DNA of 48,247 bases from JAYEIH01 sp034659995 (GCA_034659995.1 JAYEIH010000080.1:1-48247), one strand, 5' to 3'. Counted from the first letter of the stretch, positions 22,662-31,500 are shown. Made by a program: numbers and translations. Notes: generated by a model from the letters alone, not told the origin.

Positions 22662-23123
22662 TTGGGAAAGACAGTAACAAAAAGCATAGAGGACTATCTC
22701 AAAACAATATATGTCCTGACAGAGGAAAAGGATGTTACCAGAATCTCGGATCTGTCTTTGGCTCTCGACGTGCAGCCGCCGAGTGTTACAGAGATGATAC
22801 AGAAAATGGACAGGCGAGGATTCGTCTCCCATGAAAAGTACAGAGGCGTTAGACTCACTGAAAAAGGAAAAAAACTTGCAAAAAGTGTGAAGACACGAAA
22901 CAAGACACTTTTGGATTTTTTGACAATAATCGGTGTAAATGAAAAGACGGCAAAAGAAGATGCATGCGAAATGGAGCACGAACTCAATCCAACAACAATG
23001 GACTGCCTAACTGGTTTTGTGAAGTTCGTCCAGAGCTCGCCGAAAAATCCGAGATGGTTGAACCATTTTAAATATTATAGAAAAACAGGAAAACATAAAG
23101 AATGTAAAGACGAGGCGTTATAA
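22662..23123 (+). CDS. DtxR/MntR-type metal-dependent regulator
   Basis: 153 residues from a TTG start at 22662; no ATG is available upstream in frame, and AGGTG lies 8 bases before. SIEDYLKTIYVLTEEKDVTR, DLSLALDVQPPSVTEMIQKM and YRGVRLTEKGKKLA form the winged helix. The dimerisation part (residues 70-115) has ACEMEHELNPTTMDCL, whose Cys-x-Met/Glu-His-x-x spacing fits the metal-sensing residues of the family. It probably controls metal supply genes, perhaps this operon. The 25-residue C-terminal extension is Lys-rich. The last base is shared with the next gene. Confidence 0.88.
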   Translation: MGKTVTKSIEDYLKTIYVLTEEKDVTRISDLSLALDVQPPSVTEMIQKMDRRGFVSHEKYRGVRLTEKGKKLAKSVKTRNKTLLDFLTIIGVNEKTAKEDACEMEHELNPTTMDCLTGFVKFVQSSPKNPRWLNHFKYYRKTGKHKECKDEAL

Positions 23124-23347
23124 TGAGAGGTCAGAATACCGGAAGAGGACAAGGAAGCGGCCAGGGTGCAGGAAGAGGACAAGGAAGCGGCCAGGGTGCA
23201 GGAAGAGGAAGAATGGGTGGACAGGCCCAGGGACCTGGTGGGAACTGTGTCTGCCCTAAGTGTGGATATACTACAAAACATCAGCTGGGCACACCATGTT
23301 ATCAGATGAAATGCCCTGAATGTGGAACACAACTAAGAAGGGGGTAA
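23123..23347 (+). CDS. Glycine-rich repeat protein with zinc ribbon
   Basis: 74 residues. The first 30 are tandem copies of GRGQGSGQGA, encoded by a 30-bp DNA repeat. The rest is a zinc ribbon: CVCPKCGYTTKHQLGTPCYQ then MKCPECGTQLRRG, with CxxC pairs that would bind zinc or an iron-sulfur cluster. This CxxCG-x-T-x-x-H form is common in anaerobe operons with Mrp and NifX. Small accessory role, details unknown. Confidence 0.8.
   Translation: MRGQNTGRGQGSGQGAGRGQGSGQGAGRGRMGGQAQGPGGNCVCPKCGYTTKHQLGTPCYQMKCPECGTQLRRG
23141..23210 (+). repeat. 30-bp coding tandem repeat
   Basis: Unit GGAAGAGGACAAGGAAGCGG plus ten further bases, two identical full copies at 23141-23170 and 23171-23200 and a partial third. 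Encodes the GRGQGSGQGA repeats; copy number probably varies among strains. Confidence 0.85.
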
Positions 23348-23350
23348 AAG

Positions 23351-23719
23351 ATGATAATAGGAATTCCCGTTACGGAAAAAAACAGATATGACTCTGCAGT
23401 AGGAGAGCATTTTGGAAGAGTGCCGTACTTTGCCATCGTGGATACAGAAAACGACGAGATTGTGCTCACAGAGAACACCAGCCACCATAAAGGAGGAAGA
23501 GGATATCCTCCGGAACTCCTAAGAAAAAACAACGTTGATGTTATGGTGTGCAAAAATCTCGGCAGAAGAGCAGTAAGTATGTTCGAAAACTTTGGCATCG
23601 AGGTATACATCGGTGCGACAGGTACGGTAAGAGATGCCTTGGAGAGTTTTACCGATAACCAGCTGCAGGAAGCCACCGATAAAAACGCCTGTAAAGAACA
23701 TAAGTACCACGATCGATAA
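23351..23719 (+). CDS. NifX/NifB-family small protein
   Basis: 122 residues, the second family member in the operon and lacking the hinge and coil. GIPVTEKNRYDSAVGEHFGR near the start, SHHKGGRGYPPELLRKNNVD in the middle and GIEVYIGATGTVRDALESF. Like other stand-alone members it probably carries or scaffolds a metal cluster. Its stop lies 10 bases before the ferredoxin-bearing MinD gene. Confidence 0.85.
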   Translation: MIIGIPVTEKNRYDSAVGEHFGRVPYFAIVDTENDEIVLTENTSHHKGGRGYPPELLRKNNVDVMVCKNLGRRAVSMFENFGIEVYIGATGTVRDALESFTDNQLQEATDKNACKEHKYHDR

Positions 23720-23729
23720 GGGGCGTATT

Positions 23730-24536
23730 ATGAAGATCTCGATAGCCTCCGGAAAGGGCGGCACGGGAAAAACCACCGTTGCCATAAATATGGTGTTATC
23801 GCTGGGAAATGCTGAACTACTGGACTGCGATGTGGAAGAGCCAAACTGCAATGTCTTCCTGAAAAAAGAGCTGACAGAAAAAGAGGATGTCACCATTTCT
23901 ATTCCCGATATAGACCTTAAGAAATGTGATTTCTGTGGTAAATGCTCGGAGTTCTGCGAGTACAACGCACTTGCCGTTACAAAAAGAAATGTCATGGTCT
24001 TCGAGGAGCTTTGTCACGGCTGCGGAGGATGCAAACTGGTCTGCCCACAGAATGCAATTGCATATAAAGAAAGAAAGATAGGTGAGGTTTCGGGAGACCA
24101 TGAGTTCCACCAGGGCGAACTGAATGTTGGCGAGGCCATGGCAACTCCGGTGGTGGCCGCAGTGAAAGAGAAGATAGCCTGTGAGACTGTAATAATAGAT
24201 GCTCCTCCAGGAGCTGCTTGTCCTGTTATTGAGGCGGTAAGTGGAACGGATTACTGTATTCTTGTCACCGAACCAACCTCCTTTGGACTGAGCGACCTTA
24301 GTATCACCGTGAAACTCATGAAAAAGCTGCAAATCCCCCACGGTGTTGTGATAAACAGAGAGGGCATTGGGGACAAAAGAGTCGAGAAATACTGCAAAAA
24401 AAGTGATATTCCCGTGCTGATGAAAATTCCTCAGGACAAAAGAATTGCAGAGCTCTACTCAAGAGGAATTCCTTTTGTTCAGGAAATGCAAGAGTGGAAA
24501 GAAAAATTTAAAAGTCTTTATGAGGCGATCAGATGA
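23730..24536 (+). CDS. MinD-superfamily ATPase with inserted 4Fe-4S ferredoxin domain (1)
   Basis: 268 residues from ATG 23730 (an upstream in-frame start at 23634 would overlap the NifX gene by 86 bases and is rejected). KGGTGKTT deviant Walker A near residue 8-15, DCDVEEPNCNVFL near 35. Then comes the ferredoxin insert with two clusters, CDFCGKCSEFCEYNAL and CHGCGGCKLVCPQNAI, followed by FHQGELNVGEAM and DAPPGAACPV. Such paired ATPases accompany Mrp and NifX in anaerobes and are presumed to move clusters or electrons with ATP. It overlaps its partner gene by four bases. Confidence 0.9.
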   Translation: MKISIASGKGGTGKTTVAINMVLSLGNAELLDCDVEEPNCNVFLKKELTEKEDVTISIPDIDLKKCDFCGKCSEFCEYNALAVTKRNVMVFEELCHGCGGCKLVCPQNAIAYKERKIGEVSGDHEFHQGELNVGEAMATPVVAAVKEKIACETVIIDAPPGAACPVIEAVSGTDYCILVTEPTSFGLSDLSITVKLMKKLQIPHGVVINREGIGDKRVEKYCKKSDIPVLMKIPQDKRIAELYSRGIPFVQEMQEWKEKFKSLYEAIR

Positions 24537-25384
24537 AACAGCTGACTGTAATAAGCGGAAAGGGGGGTACGGGAAAAACCTCGCTCGTCGGCGGATTTGC
24601 AGCGTTGGCACAAAATGCGGTAGTGGCAGACTGCGATGTTGATGCGCCCGATCTTCACATACTTCTTAATCCTAAGGTGCAGGAAACCCGAGAATTCACA
24701 GGGCTCAAAGAAGCCGTTATTAACCATGAGAACTGTACGGAATGCGGAGAGTGCTATAAACACTGCAAGTTTAATGCCATCAGCAAGGATATTCAGCTGA
24801 ATGCTCTGAAATGTGAGGGCTGCGGTGTTTGTGCGTACGTCTGTCCGGTAGATGCTATACAGATGAAGGAGCGAAACTCCGGAATGGTCTATATCTCTAA
24901 AACGAAGTTCGGCCCAATGGTTCACGCAAAACTCAATATAGGTGAAGAAGCTTCCGGACTACTCGTTGTAAAGGTGAGGAACGCAGCAAAGAAAATAGCT
25001 GAAAAAACAAAAAGAGGCCTCATAATAGTGGACGGATCCCCTGGCATCGGCTGTCCCGTTATTGCATCATTGACAGGAGCTGATCTCGCATTGATCGTTA
25101 CAGAACCAACGCTTTCAGGGCTTCACGACATGGAAAGGGTCTACAACGCCGCTAATCATTTTGGGATAAAGAGTGTTGTCTGTATAAACAAGTACGATAT
25201 AAACGAAGAAAACACAGAAAAGATCGAACAGTACTGCACAGCCCACGGGATAGACATTGTAGGGAAGATACCATATGACTTGGCATTTACAGATGCTATG
25301 ATGAAGGGAAAAACTATAATAGAGTACAACTCTGACCCAAGAGTAAAAAATATATGGAAAAAAATTGAAGAAAGGATGCAATGA
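24533..25384 (+). CDS. MinD-superfamily ATPase with inserted 4Fe-4S ferredoxin domain (2)
   Basis: 283 residues, a paralogue of the preceding gene: KGGTGKTS Walker A near 9-16, DCDVDAPDLHILLN near 36, CTECGECYKHCKFNAI and CEGCGVCAYVCPVDAI ferredoxin insert, then VHAKLNIGEEASGLLV and DGSPGIGCPV. The two are probably a heterodimer, since they are consistently encoded together in such operons. It overlaps the transporter start by four bases. Confidence 0.9.
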   Translation: MKQLTVISGKGGTGKTSLVGGFAALAQNAVVADCDVDAPDLHILLNPKVQETREFTGLKEAVINHENCTECGECYKHCKFNAISKDIQLNALKCEGCGVCAYVCPVDAIQMKERNSGMVYISKTKFGPMVHAKLNIGEEASGLLVVKVRNAAKKIAEKTKRGLIIVDGSPGIGCPVIASLTGADLALIVTEPTLSGLHDMERVYNAANHFGIKSVVCINKYDINEENTEKIEQYCTAHGIDIVGKIPYDLAFTDAMMKGKTIIEYNSDPRVKNIWKKIEERMQ

Positions 25385-26409
25385 ATGAATTAATCTCTGT
25401 CCTGAATAAATCGGTCATCGTAACGATATTTGTCTTCGTAATGCTGCTTCTGATAGATTACATAAACGTTTTTACAGAGGGGAAAATGGAAAAGGCAGTA
25501 AGAGGGGGACATCAGTACCTCACTGCATCTCTCCTTGGAGCCACACCCGGATGCCTTGGTTCATTCATGAATGTCTCTTTTTATGTCCACGGACTTCTGT
25601 CCTTTGGCGCAATAGTGGGAGGGATGATCGCCACATCAGGGGATGAGGCCTTTGTTATGCTGGCCCTTTTCCCAAAAAAAGCAGTTCTATTATTTGTACT
25701 CCTCTTTTTACTGGGAATTCTCGCAGCAAGAATTTCGGATAGGGTGGCCTCAACTCTCGGGATAATTCCCTGTGCGAAGTGTGACTTGCAGGAGATCCAT
25801 ACCGCAGAGAGAAAACATCATTTCCAGCTCTTTATCCTCAAAAAATTTTTCCATCTCCCCGCGATCAGATATGCTCTACTTATCCTTTTCGCCAGCATCA
25901 TCGGATTAAACCTCATTGGGATATGGGGTCCTCAGCAGTGGAGCTGGGATGCCCCTGAAAGAATTATTCTATTATCCCTCACTAGTATTGCCCTGTTTGT
26001 CAGCGCTACGGCCTCAGAGCACTACCTCACTAAGCATATTTGGGGTCATATCCTTAAAAAGCATATCTGGAAGGTATTTTTATGGACATTTTTTGCCCTC
26101 TTCATTGTGAGCATTGGGCTCCAGCACTGGGATCTAAAAGAGTTTGTCAGTTCTCATATGGGGATGATCCTTCTCATAAGTGCAGTTGTCGGTATTATCC
26201 CGGAGTCCGGACCGCATATGGTCTTTGTCATGATGTATGCAGAAGGGCTCATACCATTCTCTGTACTACTCACAAGCTCCATTGTCCAGGATGGCCACGG
26301 GATGCTTCCTCTTTTTTCCTATACCATAAGAGACTCTGTACTAATAAAAGCATTTAATCTAACATTCGCTTTGGTTATAGGAGCGACACTCTATTCCCTG
26401 GGATTATAG
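25381..26409 (+). CDS. Putative 10-TM heavy-metal exporter (ArsP_2/putative manganese transporter family)
   Basis: 342 residues with about ten membrane helices in two related halves. The family motifs are ASLLGATPGCLGSFMNVSFY (near 48-67), with the buried Pro-Gly-Cys, and the mirror VVGIIPESGPHMVFV in the second half. SIVQDGHGMLPLFSY is also diagnostic. The short loop CAKCDLQEIHTAERKHH (near 136-152) carries Cys and His that could bind metal. It ends the Mrp/NifX operon, consistent with a metal or oxyanion export role; the ion is not determined. Confidence 0.8.
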   Translation: MNELISVLNKSVIVTIFVFVMLLLIDYINVFTEGKMEKAVRGGHQYLTASLLGATPGCLGSFMNVSFYVHGLLSFGAIVGGMIATSGDEAFVMLALFPKKAVLLFVLLFLLGILAARISDRVASTLGIIPCAKCDLQEIHTAERKHHFQLFILKKFFHLPAIRYALLILFASIIGLNLIGIWGPQQWSWDAPERIILLSLTSIALFVSATASEHYLTKHIWGHILKKHIWKVFLWTFFALFIVSIGLQHWDLKEFVSSHMGMILLISAVVGIIPESGPHMVFVMMYAEGLIPFSVLLTSSIVQDGHGMLPLFSYTIRDSVLIKAFNLTFALVIGATLYSLGL

Positions 26410-26411
26410 GC

Positions 26412-26819
26412 CTATAGCTCCAGAGAAGTAGTCATTACCAGTTTTCCATGCTTTACTCCCTTAGTAGCTATCATGGTGTCGGCAAGCTTCCTCACCCTCT
26501 GGGACTCCCCCTTAACCACAATCACTTCCAGACAGTGGTGTTCATCCAGATGGAGATGTATCGTCGATGCTATCTCATCAATGCGGTGATGCTGAAGATC
26601 AGTTAATCTCTCCATTACCCCCTTTACGTCATGGTCATAGAGAAGTGTAATCGTTCCCACCACATTTCCTTTTTCTTCCTGTTTCTCTATAATGAGATCT
26701 CGCACCATATCCCTTATTGCCTCTGACCTGTTTGCATAACCTTTTGCATCTATAAGTTCATCAAACTTTTTGAGCAGTTGAGGGGGGATAGAAACACCAA
26801 AGCGTGTCATCTTTTCCAT
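26412..26819 (-). CDS. nikR: Nickel-responsive regulator NikR
   Basis: 135 residues from the ATG at 26819 (an upstream in-frame ATG at 26843 would add eight hydrophobic residues and is unlikely). Ribbon-helix-helix at the start, TRFGVSIPPQLLKKFDEL, then the ACT-like metal domain with HHRIDEIASTIHLHLDEHHC, whose His/His/Cys pattern is the high-affinity square-planar nickel site. A TATA-like CTATAAAT lies about 25 bases upstream. It converges with the exporter operon (ends two bases apart) and is divergent from fmdE, so it may control that promoter. Confidence 0.93.
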   Translation of the reverse strand: MEKMTRFGVSIPPQLLKKFDELIDAKGYANRSEAIRDMVRDLIIEKQEEKGNVVGTITLLYDHDVKGVMERLTDLQHHRIDEIASTIHLHLDEHHCLEVIVVKGESQRVRKLADTMIATKGVKHGKLVMTTSLEL

Positions 26820-26910
26820 AAAAGATACAAGAAAGTAATACATTTATAGGTTGGGTGATCCGCACGGGAAGGTATTTAAATAGTGGCACGATTAAAAAAT
26901 TTGTGATACC

Positions 26911-27312
26911 ATGAAGGAAATACTGAAAAGAGCGGCAGAGTTTCACGGGCACCTTGGACCATATCTTGTTCTTGGAATGAGAATGGGGACCATGGCAAGG
27001 AAGACGCTGGATGCAACGCCCTTTGAGATAAGAGCAGAGATTCGCACCAATGATAAAACACCAAGATCCTGTGTACTCGATGGGATCCAGTTCACATCCG
27101 GTTGCACCCTCGGAAAGAGAAATATCGAGCTGATAAAAAGCAATGAGATCTCGGGTGCATTTTTTAAGGATGAGAGCAAGTTTGTGATAAACACTAAAAA
27201 GAATATACTTGAGCGTATAAAGACCGTGTCTGATATGGAAGAGTATGCGGAAGAACTCTTTGAAAAAAACGATGAGGAACTCTTTGAGTATGATACACCT
27301 GAAACATGTTGA
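26911..27312 (+). CDS. FmdE-family protein
   Basis: 133 residues, the FmdE N-terminal domain alone: FHGHLGPYLVLGMRMG (near 11-26), then SCVLDGIQFTSGCTLGKRNI (near 52-72). The His and Cys residues are the conserved metal-binding ones. Many FmdE proteins have a C-terminal zinc ribbon, missing here. The name comes from a protein copurified with formylmethanofuran dehydrogenase; a metal chaperone role in molybdenum, tungsten or nickel use fits this NikR/ABC context better. The ABC gene starts inside its last codons. Confidence 0.88.
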   Translation: MKEILKRAAEFHGHLGPYLVLGMRMGTMARKTLDATPFEIRAEIRTNDKTPRSCVLDGIQFTSGCTLGKRNIELIKSNEISGAFFKDESKFVINTKKNILERIKTVSDMEEYAEELFEKNDEELFEYDTPETC

Positions 27313-27976
27313 AACGGTATATGAAGGGGAGAAAACTCCTGTAATTAAAGATATAAATCTAGAAATAGGGGAAGGAGAGTTTTTAACAGTGATTGGACCA
27401 AATGGAGCGGGGAAAACAACATTACTCGAAGCAATCAATGGACTGCTGGAGTCAAAGGGAGAGATCACGGTATTTGGGAAGAATATAAGAAGATACGGAA
27501 CGGAAATACGAAAAGAGGTAGGATATGTTCCTCAGGAGTTCTCTTACGACAGTTTGACACCTTTTCTGGTAAAGGATGTCGTACTGATGGGTAGGTACGG
27601 AAAGATTGGTGTACTCAACTCCCCCTCAAAAGAGGACCGCAGGATAATGGAGGAAACTTTAGAGTTTATTGGTATATCAAAGCTCAAAACAAGGCCCATC
27701 GGGAAGCTCTCCGGAGGACAGCTTCAAAAAGTCATGATCGCCAGGGCACTGACTCAAAACCCTAAAATACTGCTTCTGGATGAACCATTTTCCAATTTGG
27801 ACATGGAGTCCAGGAGAGAGATATCGGAAAAAATCGTCTCTCTGAACAGAGACGGACTGACCACAATCATGGTCATTCACGAGATATCCTCCATACCTCA
27901 CGAGTGTAACCGGATAGTAAAGATAGACAACAGTACAGTAGTTATGGATGGCAACCGTGCGGAGGCACTGAGATGA
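27290..27976 (+). CDS. Metal ABC transporter ATPase (ZnuC/ABC-3 type)
   Basis: 228 residues from ATG 27290, overlapping fmdE by 23 bases. GPNGAGKTT Walker A near residue 34-42, the LSGGQLQKVMIARAL signature, LLLDEPFSNLD Walker B, and a short family-typical end. The Q-loop is VPQEF. ABC-3 importers bring in zinc, manganese, iron or nickel. The NikR and FmdE neighbours suggest nickel, or a metal used with it. It overlaps the permease by four bases. Confidence 0.9.
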   Translation: MIHLKHVETVYEGEKTPVIKDINLEIGEGEFLTVIGPNGAGKTTLLEAINGLLESKGEITVFGKNIRRYGTEIRKEVGYVPQEFSYDSLTPFLVKDVVLMGRYGKIGVLNSPSKEDRRIMEETLEFIGISKLKTRPIGKLSGGQLQKVMIARALTQNPKILLLDEPFSNLDMESRREISEKIVSLNRDGLTTIMVIHEISSIPHECNRIVKIDNSTVVMDGNRAEALR

Positions 27977-28785
27977 TACTCCTTCCATCAAAGATAATCT
28001 TATTTGCCATTCTCGGAGCTCTATTAACGGGAATAGCATGCTCGTTAATGGGATCCTTTGTTGTCAGGATGAACTTATCATCCCTCGGATTCTGTATGTC
28101 CCATGCTGCCTTTGCAGGAGCTGCACTCGGACTTGTTCTCTCCTTTGATCCTCTGATAATGGCAATAATCTCTTCTGTTTTCATAGCCCTTATCCTTGGC
28201 CCAATAGCGGAAAAGGCAAAACTGGATACAAATATTGTTCTTGGAATTCTCTTCTCATTAACAATCTCGCTCGGCCTCATCTTCCTCAACTTCGCACCGG
28301 GAACGGCCATGAGCTCATCGGCGTTAAGCCTGCTCTGGGGAAGTATCCTTGGCATATCCCTCACCGATATCCTAAGACTCGTAATAATAACCTCAGTTAT
28401 CATTCTCATAGTTATTCTCTTTTTTAAGGAGTTCCAATCGATTATGTTCTCCAGAAAAATGGCAGAAGCCTCGGGCATAAATACAAAGCCAGTTTATTAT
28501 CTTATCCTGATCCTTACAGGAATAACGGTTGCCCTCTCATTAAAACTCGTCGGTGGCCTGCTCGTCTTTGCCCTGATGGTGAACCCCGCTTCCTCAGCAT
28601 ATCAGTTTTTCTACGATATGAAAACGATCACGATCTTCTCCCCGATTATTGGCGTTCTCTGCTGTCTTCTCGGCATTGTCCTTTCATTTTATCTCGATAT
28701 GCCCACAGGTGCATCCATAGCTATAGTCTCCTCTCTGATCTTTGGAATATCTGTGATAATCTCGCCGAAGAGAAGGAGGGGTTGA
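27973..28785 (+). CDS. Metal ABC transporter permease (ZnuB/ABC-3 type)
   Basis: 270 residues with about eight membrane helices. LTGIACSLMGSFVVRMNLSS near 15-34 and GFCMSHAAFAGAALG near 37-51 are the ABC-3 family signature, and GGLLVFALMVNPASSAY (near 196-212) is the second. It ends SVIISPKRRRG. No substrate-binding protein gene follows or precedes, so that subunit is encoded elsewhere or is shared. A decayed second copy of the last 55 bases lies at 31446-31500. Confidence 0.9.
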   Translation: MILLPSKIILFAILGALLTGIACSLMGSFVVRMNLSSLGFCMSHAAFAGAALGLVLSFDPLIMAIISSVFIALILGPIAEKAKLDTNIVLGILFSLTISLGLIFLNFAPGTAMSSSALSLLWGSILGISLTDILRLVIITSVIILIVILFFKEFQSIMFSRKMAEASGINTKPVYYLILILTGITVALSLKLVGGLLVFALMVNPASSAYQFFYDMKTITIFSPIIGVLCCLLGIVLSFYLDMPTGASIAIVSSLIFGISVIISPKRRRG

Positions 28786-28794
28786 GCGTTGAGC

Positions 28795-31146
28795 TTACGG
28801 TGTACAGGGTATAAAAACATTAAATCGTGTTCCCTCTGTATACTCGCCCTTTACTCTATTGACCGCTTCAACCCTTCCATTGTAGCTTTTGACGATCATT
28901 TTTACCAGATAAAGACCAATACCACTTCCTCTACTTTCTTTTCCCTTAAAAGTTCTCTGGAAAATTCGTTCTTTGTCTTCGTCCGGAATGCCCTTCCCGT
29001 CATCCTCAACGGTGATCGTGCAGAAAGGTTCCTCGTAATTCACGGAAATAGAGAGGGTACTGCACTCTGAGTGAACGATGGCGTTTTGAATAAGATTTGA
29101 GAGCACATCTTCCAGGAGAGAATTTGCCATTATTTTCATTTTTACCGGATGATACCGTATTTTTATTTCTCGAGGTGTAGTATAAGGAGAAAAATCACGT
29201 ATTACCTTCTGCATGACAGAATCGAGAGAGATATCTCTTAGTTTTGGTTTTTCCTTTAATCTCTCCAAATCCTTTATCTTTCGGATAAGTTCGTTACCAT
29301 TCCTTACCGTCTGCAGTGCATTTTTAACGAATAGCATCTGATTTTTGGCAAGATCTGTTTTTTCTAATAGTTCCATATTCCCCGTAATTATCTGGTTTTT
29401 ATTGCTGATATCATGTCTTAGGAGAGAGTTATAGAACTCTGCCTCTTCCTCTGCTTTTTTACGCTCAGTGATATCCTCCAGAGTGCCCTCATAGAAAAGC
29501 ACATCCTTTTTTGAATCTCGAACAACTCGGCTATTGTCCCGTGTCCAGATAATTGTGCCGTCATAACGGTGCATTTGACTTTCAAAGTCTCTTAATAATT
29601 TTTTTTCCCTTAAGAGAGTTTGCTGCTTTTTTCTTCTCTCGGGATCCGCAAACAGATCACTTGCTTTAAGAGAGAGGAAAGACTCCCTATTAGGGTAACC
29701 GAACATCCGTATCAGTGCTGGATTAGCATCGACGATCTGTCCTTCAGGTGTTGTTTGATAGATTCCTATGGGGACATTCTCAAAGAGGGTGCGGTACCGT
29801 TTCTCGCTCTCTCGCAGTGCCCTTTCATCCCGGACCCTACTGATCGCCTCTCTCGCGTGGGAGACGAGAAGTTCTCCCATTTTCAGATCTTCCTGATCAA
29901 AACTATTAATCTCAGTGGAGATCGCTTGGAAGACGCCAAAGTTCCCAATTGGAATACTTATGGTCGATCGGTATTTATCTGAAGAGGGGTGAGCTACTCC
30001 CTCTTTCCTTACATCCCCCACCAGATAGGAACGTCTAGCTTGGTACGTCTTTCCTGCGATACCCTCATCAAGATTCATATCCGCGCCTTCGTCGTCTGGT
30101 AGGGATGTTGATCGTGATGTAACAACAAGAGTGTTTCCTTTTCGAGTAAACATTACAACTGTATCAAAATCAAGTATGTTCTCAGCAGTCTTTACCGTTA
30201 TTTGATAGATGTTATCTTCCGATTTGCACTTTTCTAACTGCTGCGTTATCTCGTGGAGCCGCTCAATTTTTTCTTTACTTTTTCGCAGTTCTTTTCCAGA
30301 TCGAATCCTTTTAAGTGCCTCTGCAGTATGGGATATCAAAAGTTCGGCCATTTTAAGATCCTTTTCATCAAAATTGTTTACTTGAGTGGATATAGCTTGG
30401 AAAATACCTATCTCTCCAACAGGAACGCTAATTCCAGATCTGTAATCGGTTTTGACAGGCTTGGAATCCCTAGAGGTTCTTATATTCTTCGTTAAATAAC
30501 TTTTTTTGTTTAAATAGGTTTTACTATCCACTCCGCCCTCCGAGATGGGCCTGCTCACGTACCCATCTGGCCCCAAGTTACTGGACACTGCCTTTGCTAC
30601 GAATTTCTCATTTTCCACCAGATCAATACCGCAGACATTAAACTCAAGAATTTTCTCAGCGGCATCGACAGTGAGCTGGCAAATTTCCTCCTCTGACTTT
30701 ACCGTTTCCATTTTTGCCGCTGTCTTATGAAGTTGTTCGATTTTCTCTTCTGTCTTTTTCCTTTCGGTGATATCCATTACTATTCCAAATATATATTTTA
30801 GTTTACCTTTTTCTTTCATTGGTGTATTGCTTATGTCAACAAATTTGACCTTGCCAGCTCTTGTGTATATTTTCGCTTCTTCTCTTTTTACCTTTCCCTC
30901 ACTCATTTCTTTGAGAATATCCCTCTCTTTGGTTCTTTTTTTGGTATCAGAGTACAAAAAATCCCACGATTTTCTTCCAATAATTTTCTCCAGAGGATGC
31001 CCATGAATTTCAGCAAACTTTTCATTTGCGTATGTTATCGTTCCATCTATTTTTCTAATATATATTCCCTCATTTGCGTTTGCCACAAGAGTTCTATATC
31101 TCTCCTCACTCTCTCGTAACTTTTTCTGAACGACCTTATCCGCCAA
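28795..31146 (-). CDS. Cytoplasmic PAS-GAF-GAF-PAS sensor histidine kinase
   Basis: 783 residues, no membrane helix. PAS 1 at about 12-130 ends in FGIVMDITERKKTEEKI; two related GAF domains follow at about 145-290 and 305-455 (both have SISVPVG/IGxFGxFQAIST-type segments, a tandem duplication); PAS 2 is at about 462-580 (ends in YEGTLEDITERKKAEEEA). The H-box is LLRHDISNKNQIITGNMELL near residue 588, and the ATPase domain has NLIQNAIVHS, DDGKGIPDEDKERIF and GSGIGLYLVKMI. Both GAF domains lack obvious cofactor cysteines. No response regulator is adjacent; such archaeal kinases are often orphans. Confidence 0.92.
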   Translation of the reverse strand: MADKVVQKKLRESEERYRTLVANANEGIYIRKIDGTITYANEKFAEIHGHPLEKIIGRKSWDFLYSDTKKRTKERDILKEMSEGKVKREEAKIYTRAGKVKFVDISNTPMKEKGKLKYIFGIVMDITERKKTEEKIEQLHKTAAKMETVKSEEEICQLTVDAAEKILEFNVCGIDLVENEKFVAKAVSSNLGPDGYVSRPISEGGVDSKTYLNKKSYLTKNIRTSRDSKPVKTDYRSGISVPVGEIGIFQAISTQVNNFDEKDLKMAELLISHTAEALKRIRSGKELRKSKEKIERLHEITQQLEKCKSEDNIYQITVKTAENILDFDTVVMFTRKGNTLVVTSRSTSLPDDEGADMNLDEGIAGKTYQARRSYLVGDVRKEGVAHPSSDKYRSTISIPIGNFGVFQAISTEINSFDQEDLKMGELLVSHAREAISRVRDERALRESEKRYRTLFENVPIGIYQTTPEGQIVDANPALIRMFGYPNRESFLSLKASDLFADPERRKKQQTLLREKKLLRDFESQMHRYDGTIIWTRDNSRVVRDSKKDVLFYEGTLEDITERKKAEEEAEFYNSLLRHDISNKNQIITGNMELLEKTDLAKNQMLFVKNALQTVRNGNELIRKIKDLERLKEKPKLRDISLDSVMQKVIRDFSPYTTPREIKIRYHPVKMKIMANSLLEDVLSNLIQNAIVHSECSTLSISVNYEEPFCTITVEDDGKGIPDEDKERIFQRTFKGKESRGSGIGLYLVKMIVKSYNGRVEAVNRVKGEYTEGTRFNVFIPCTP

Positions 31147-31426
31147 TTTCTAGCTCTTTTTCATCCTATCCCTATACATTTTCTTTATTCTTATATTTAT
31201 AGTTTTTGGTAATCTTTTCTCTCTTTTCCAGTTAATAATAGTATTAATTATCGCCAGAGAACCTTTGAAACGTATTACTAAATGTACCCTTCCTGATATC
31301 ATCGCTATAATCATCTTCCAACGATTTTCAGGATCGGCGCGGCTATTAAAGAGGTCATGAGCATAAGAGGAGTATAGAGTGCACGGGTCCGAAAGCAGTC
31401 GCGTTGCTTTTTAACGAACAGATCAA

Positions 31427-31500
31427 CACCTGTAATCTCCAGAAGCTCCCTGATATTCGGATTGTCTGTGATAATATCGCCGAAAAGAAGGAGAGGATAA
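31427..31500 (+). pseudogene. Decayed 3' end of a second ABC-3 permease
   Basis: The frame SSLIFGLSVIISPKRRRG followed by a TAA at 31498-31500 matches the C-terminus of the intact permease at 28731-28785 (SSLIFGISVIISPKRRRG) in protein and largely in DNA. Upstream of 31427 no permease frame can be followed, so only the tail is left. It lies beyond the kinase gene, so the two copies flank it in the same orientation. The rest of 31147-31551 holds nothing else I can support. Confidence 0.6.

Noticed and set aside
23634..23729. Upstream extension of the first ferredoxin-bearing MinD gene
   Set aside because: It would overlap the NifX-like gene heavily and adds residues unlike the family. The ATG at 23730 begins right at the conserved MKISIASGKGG.
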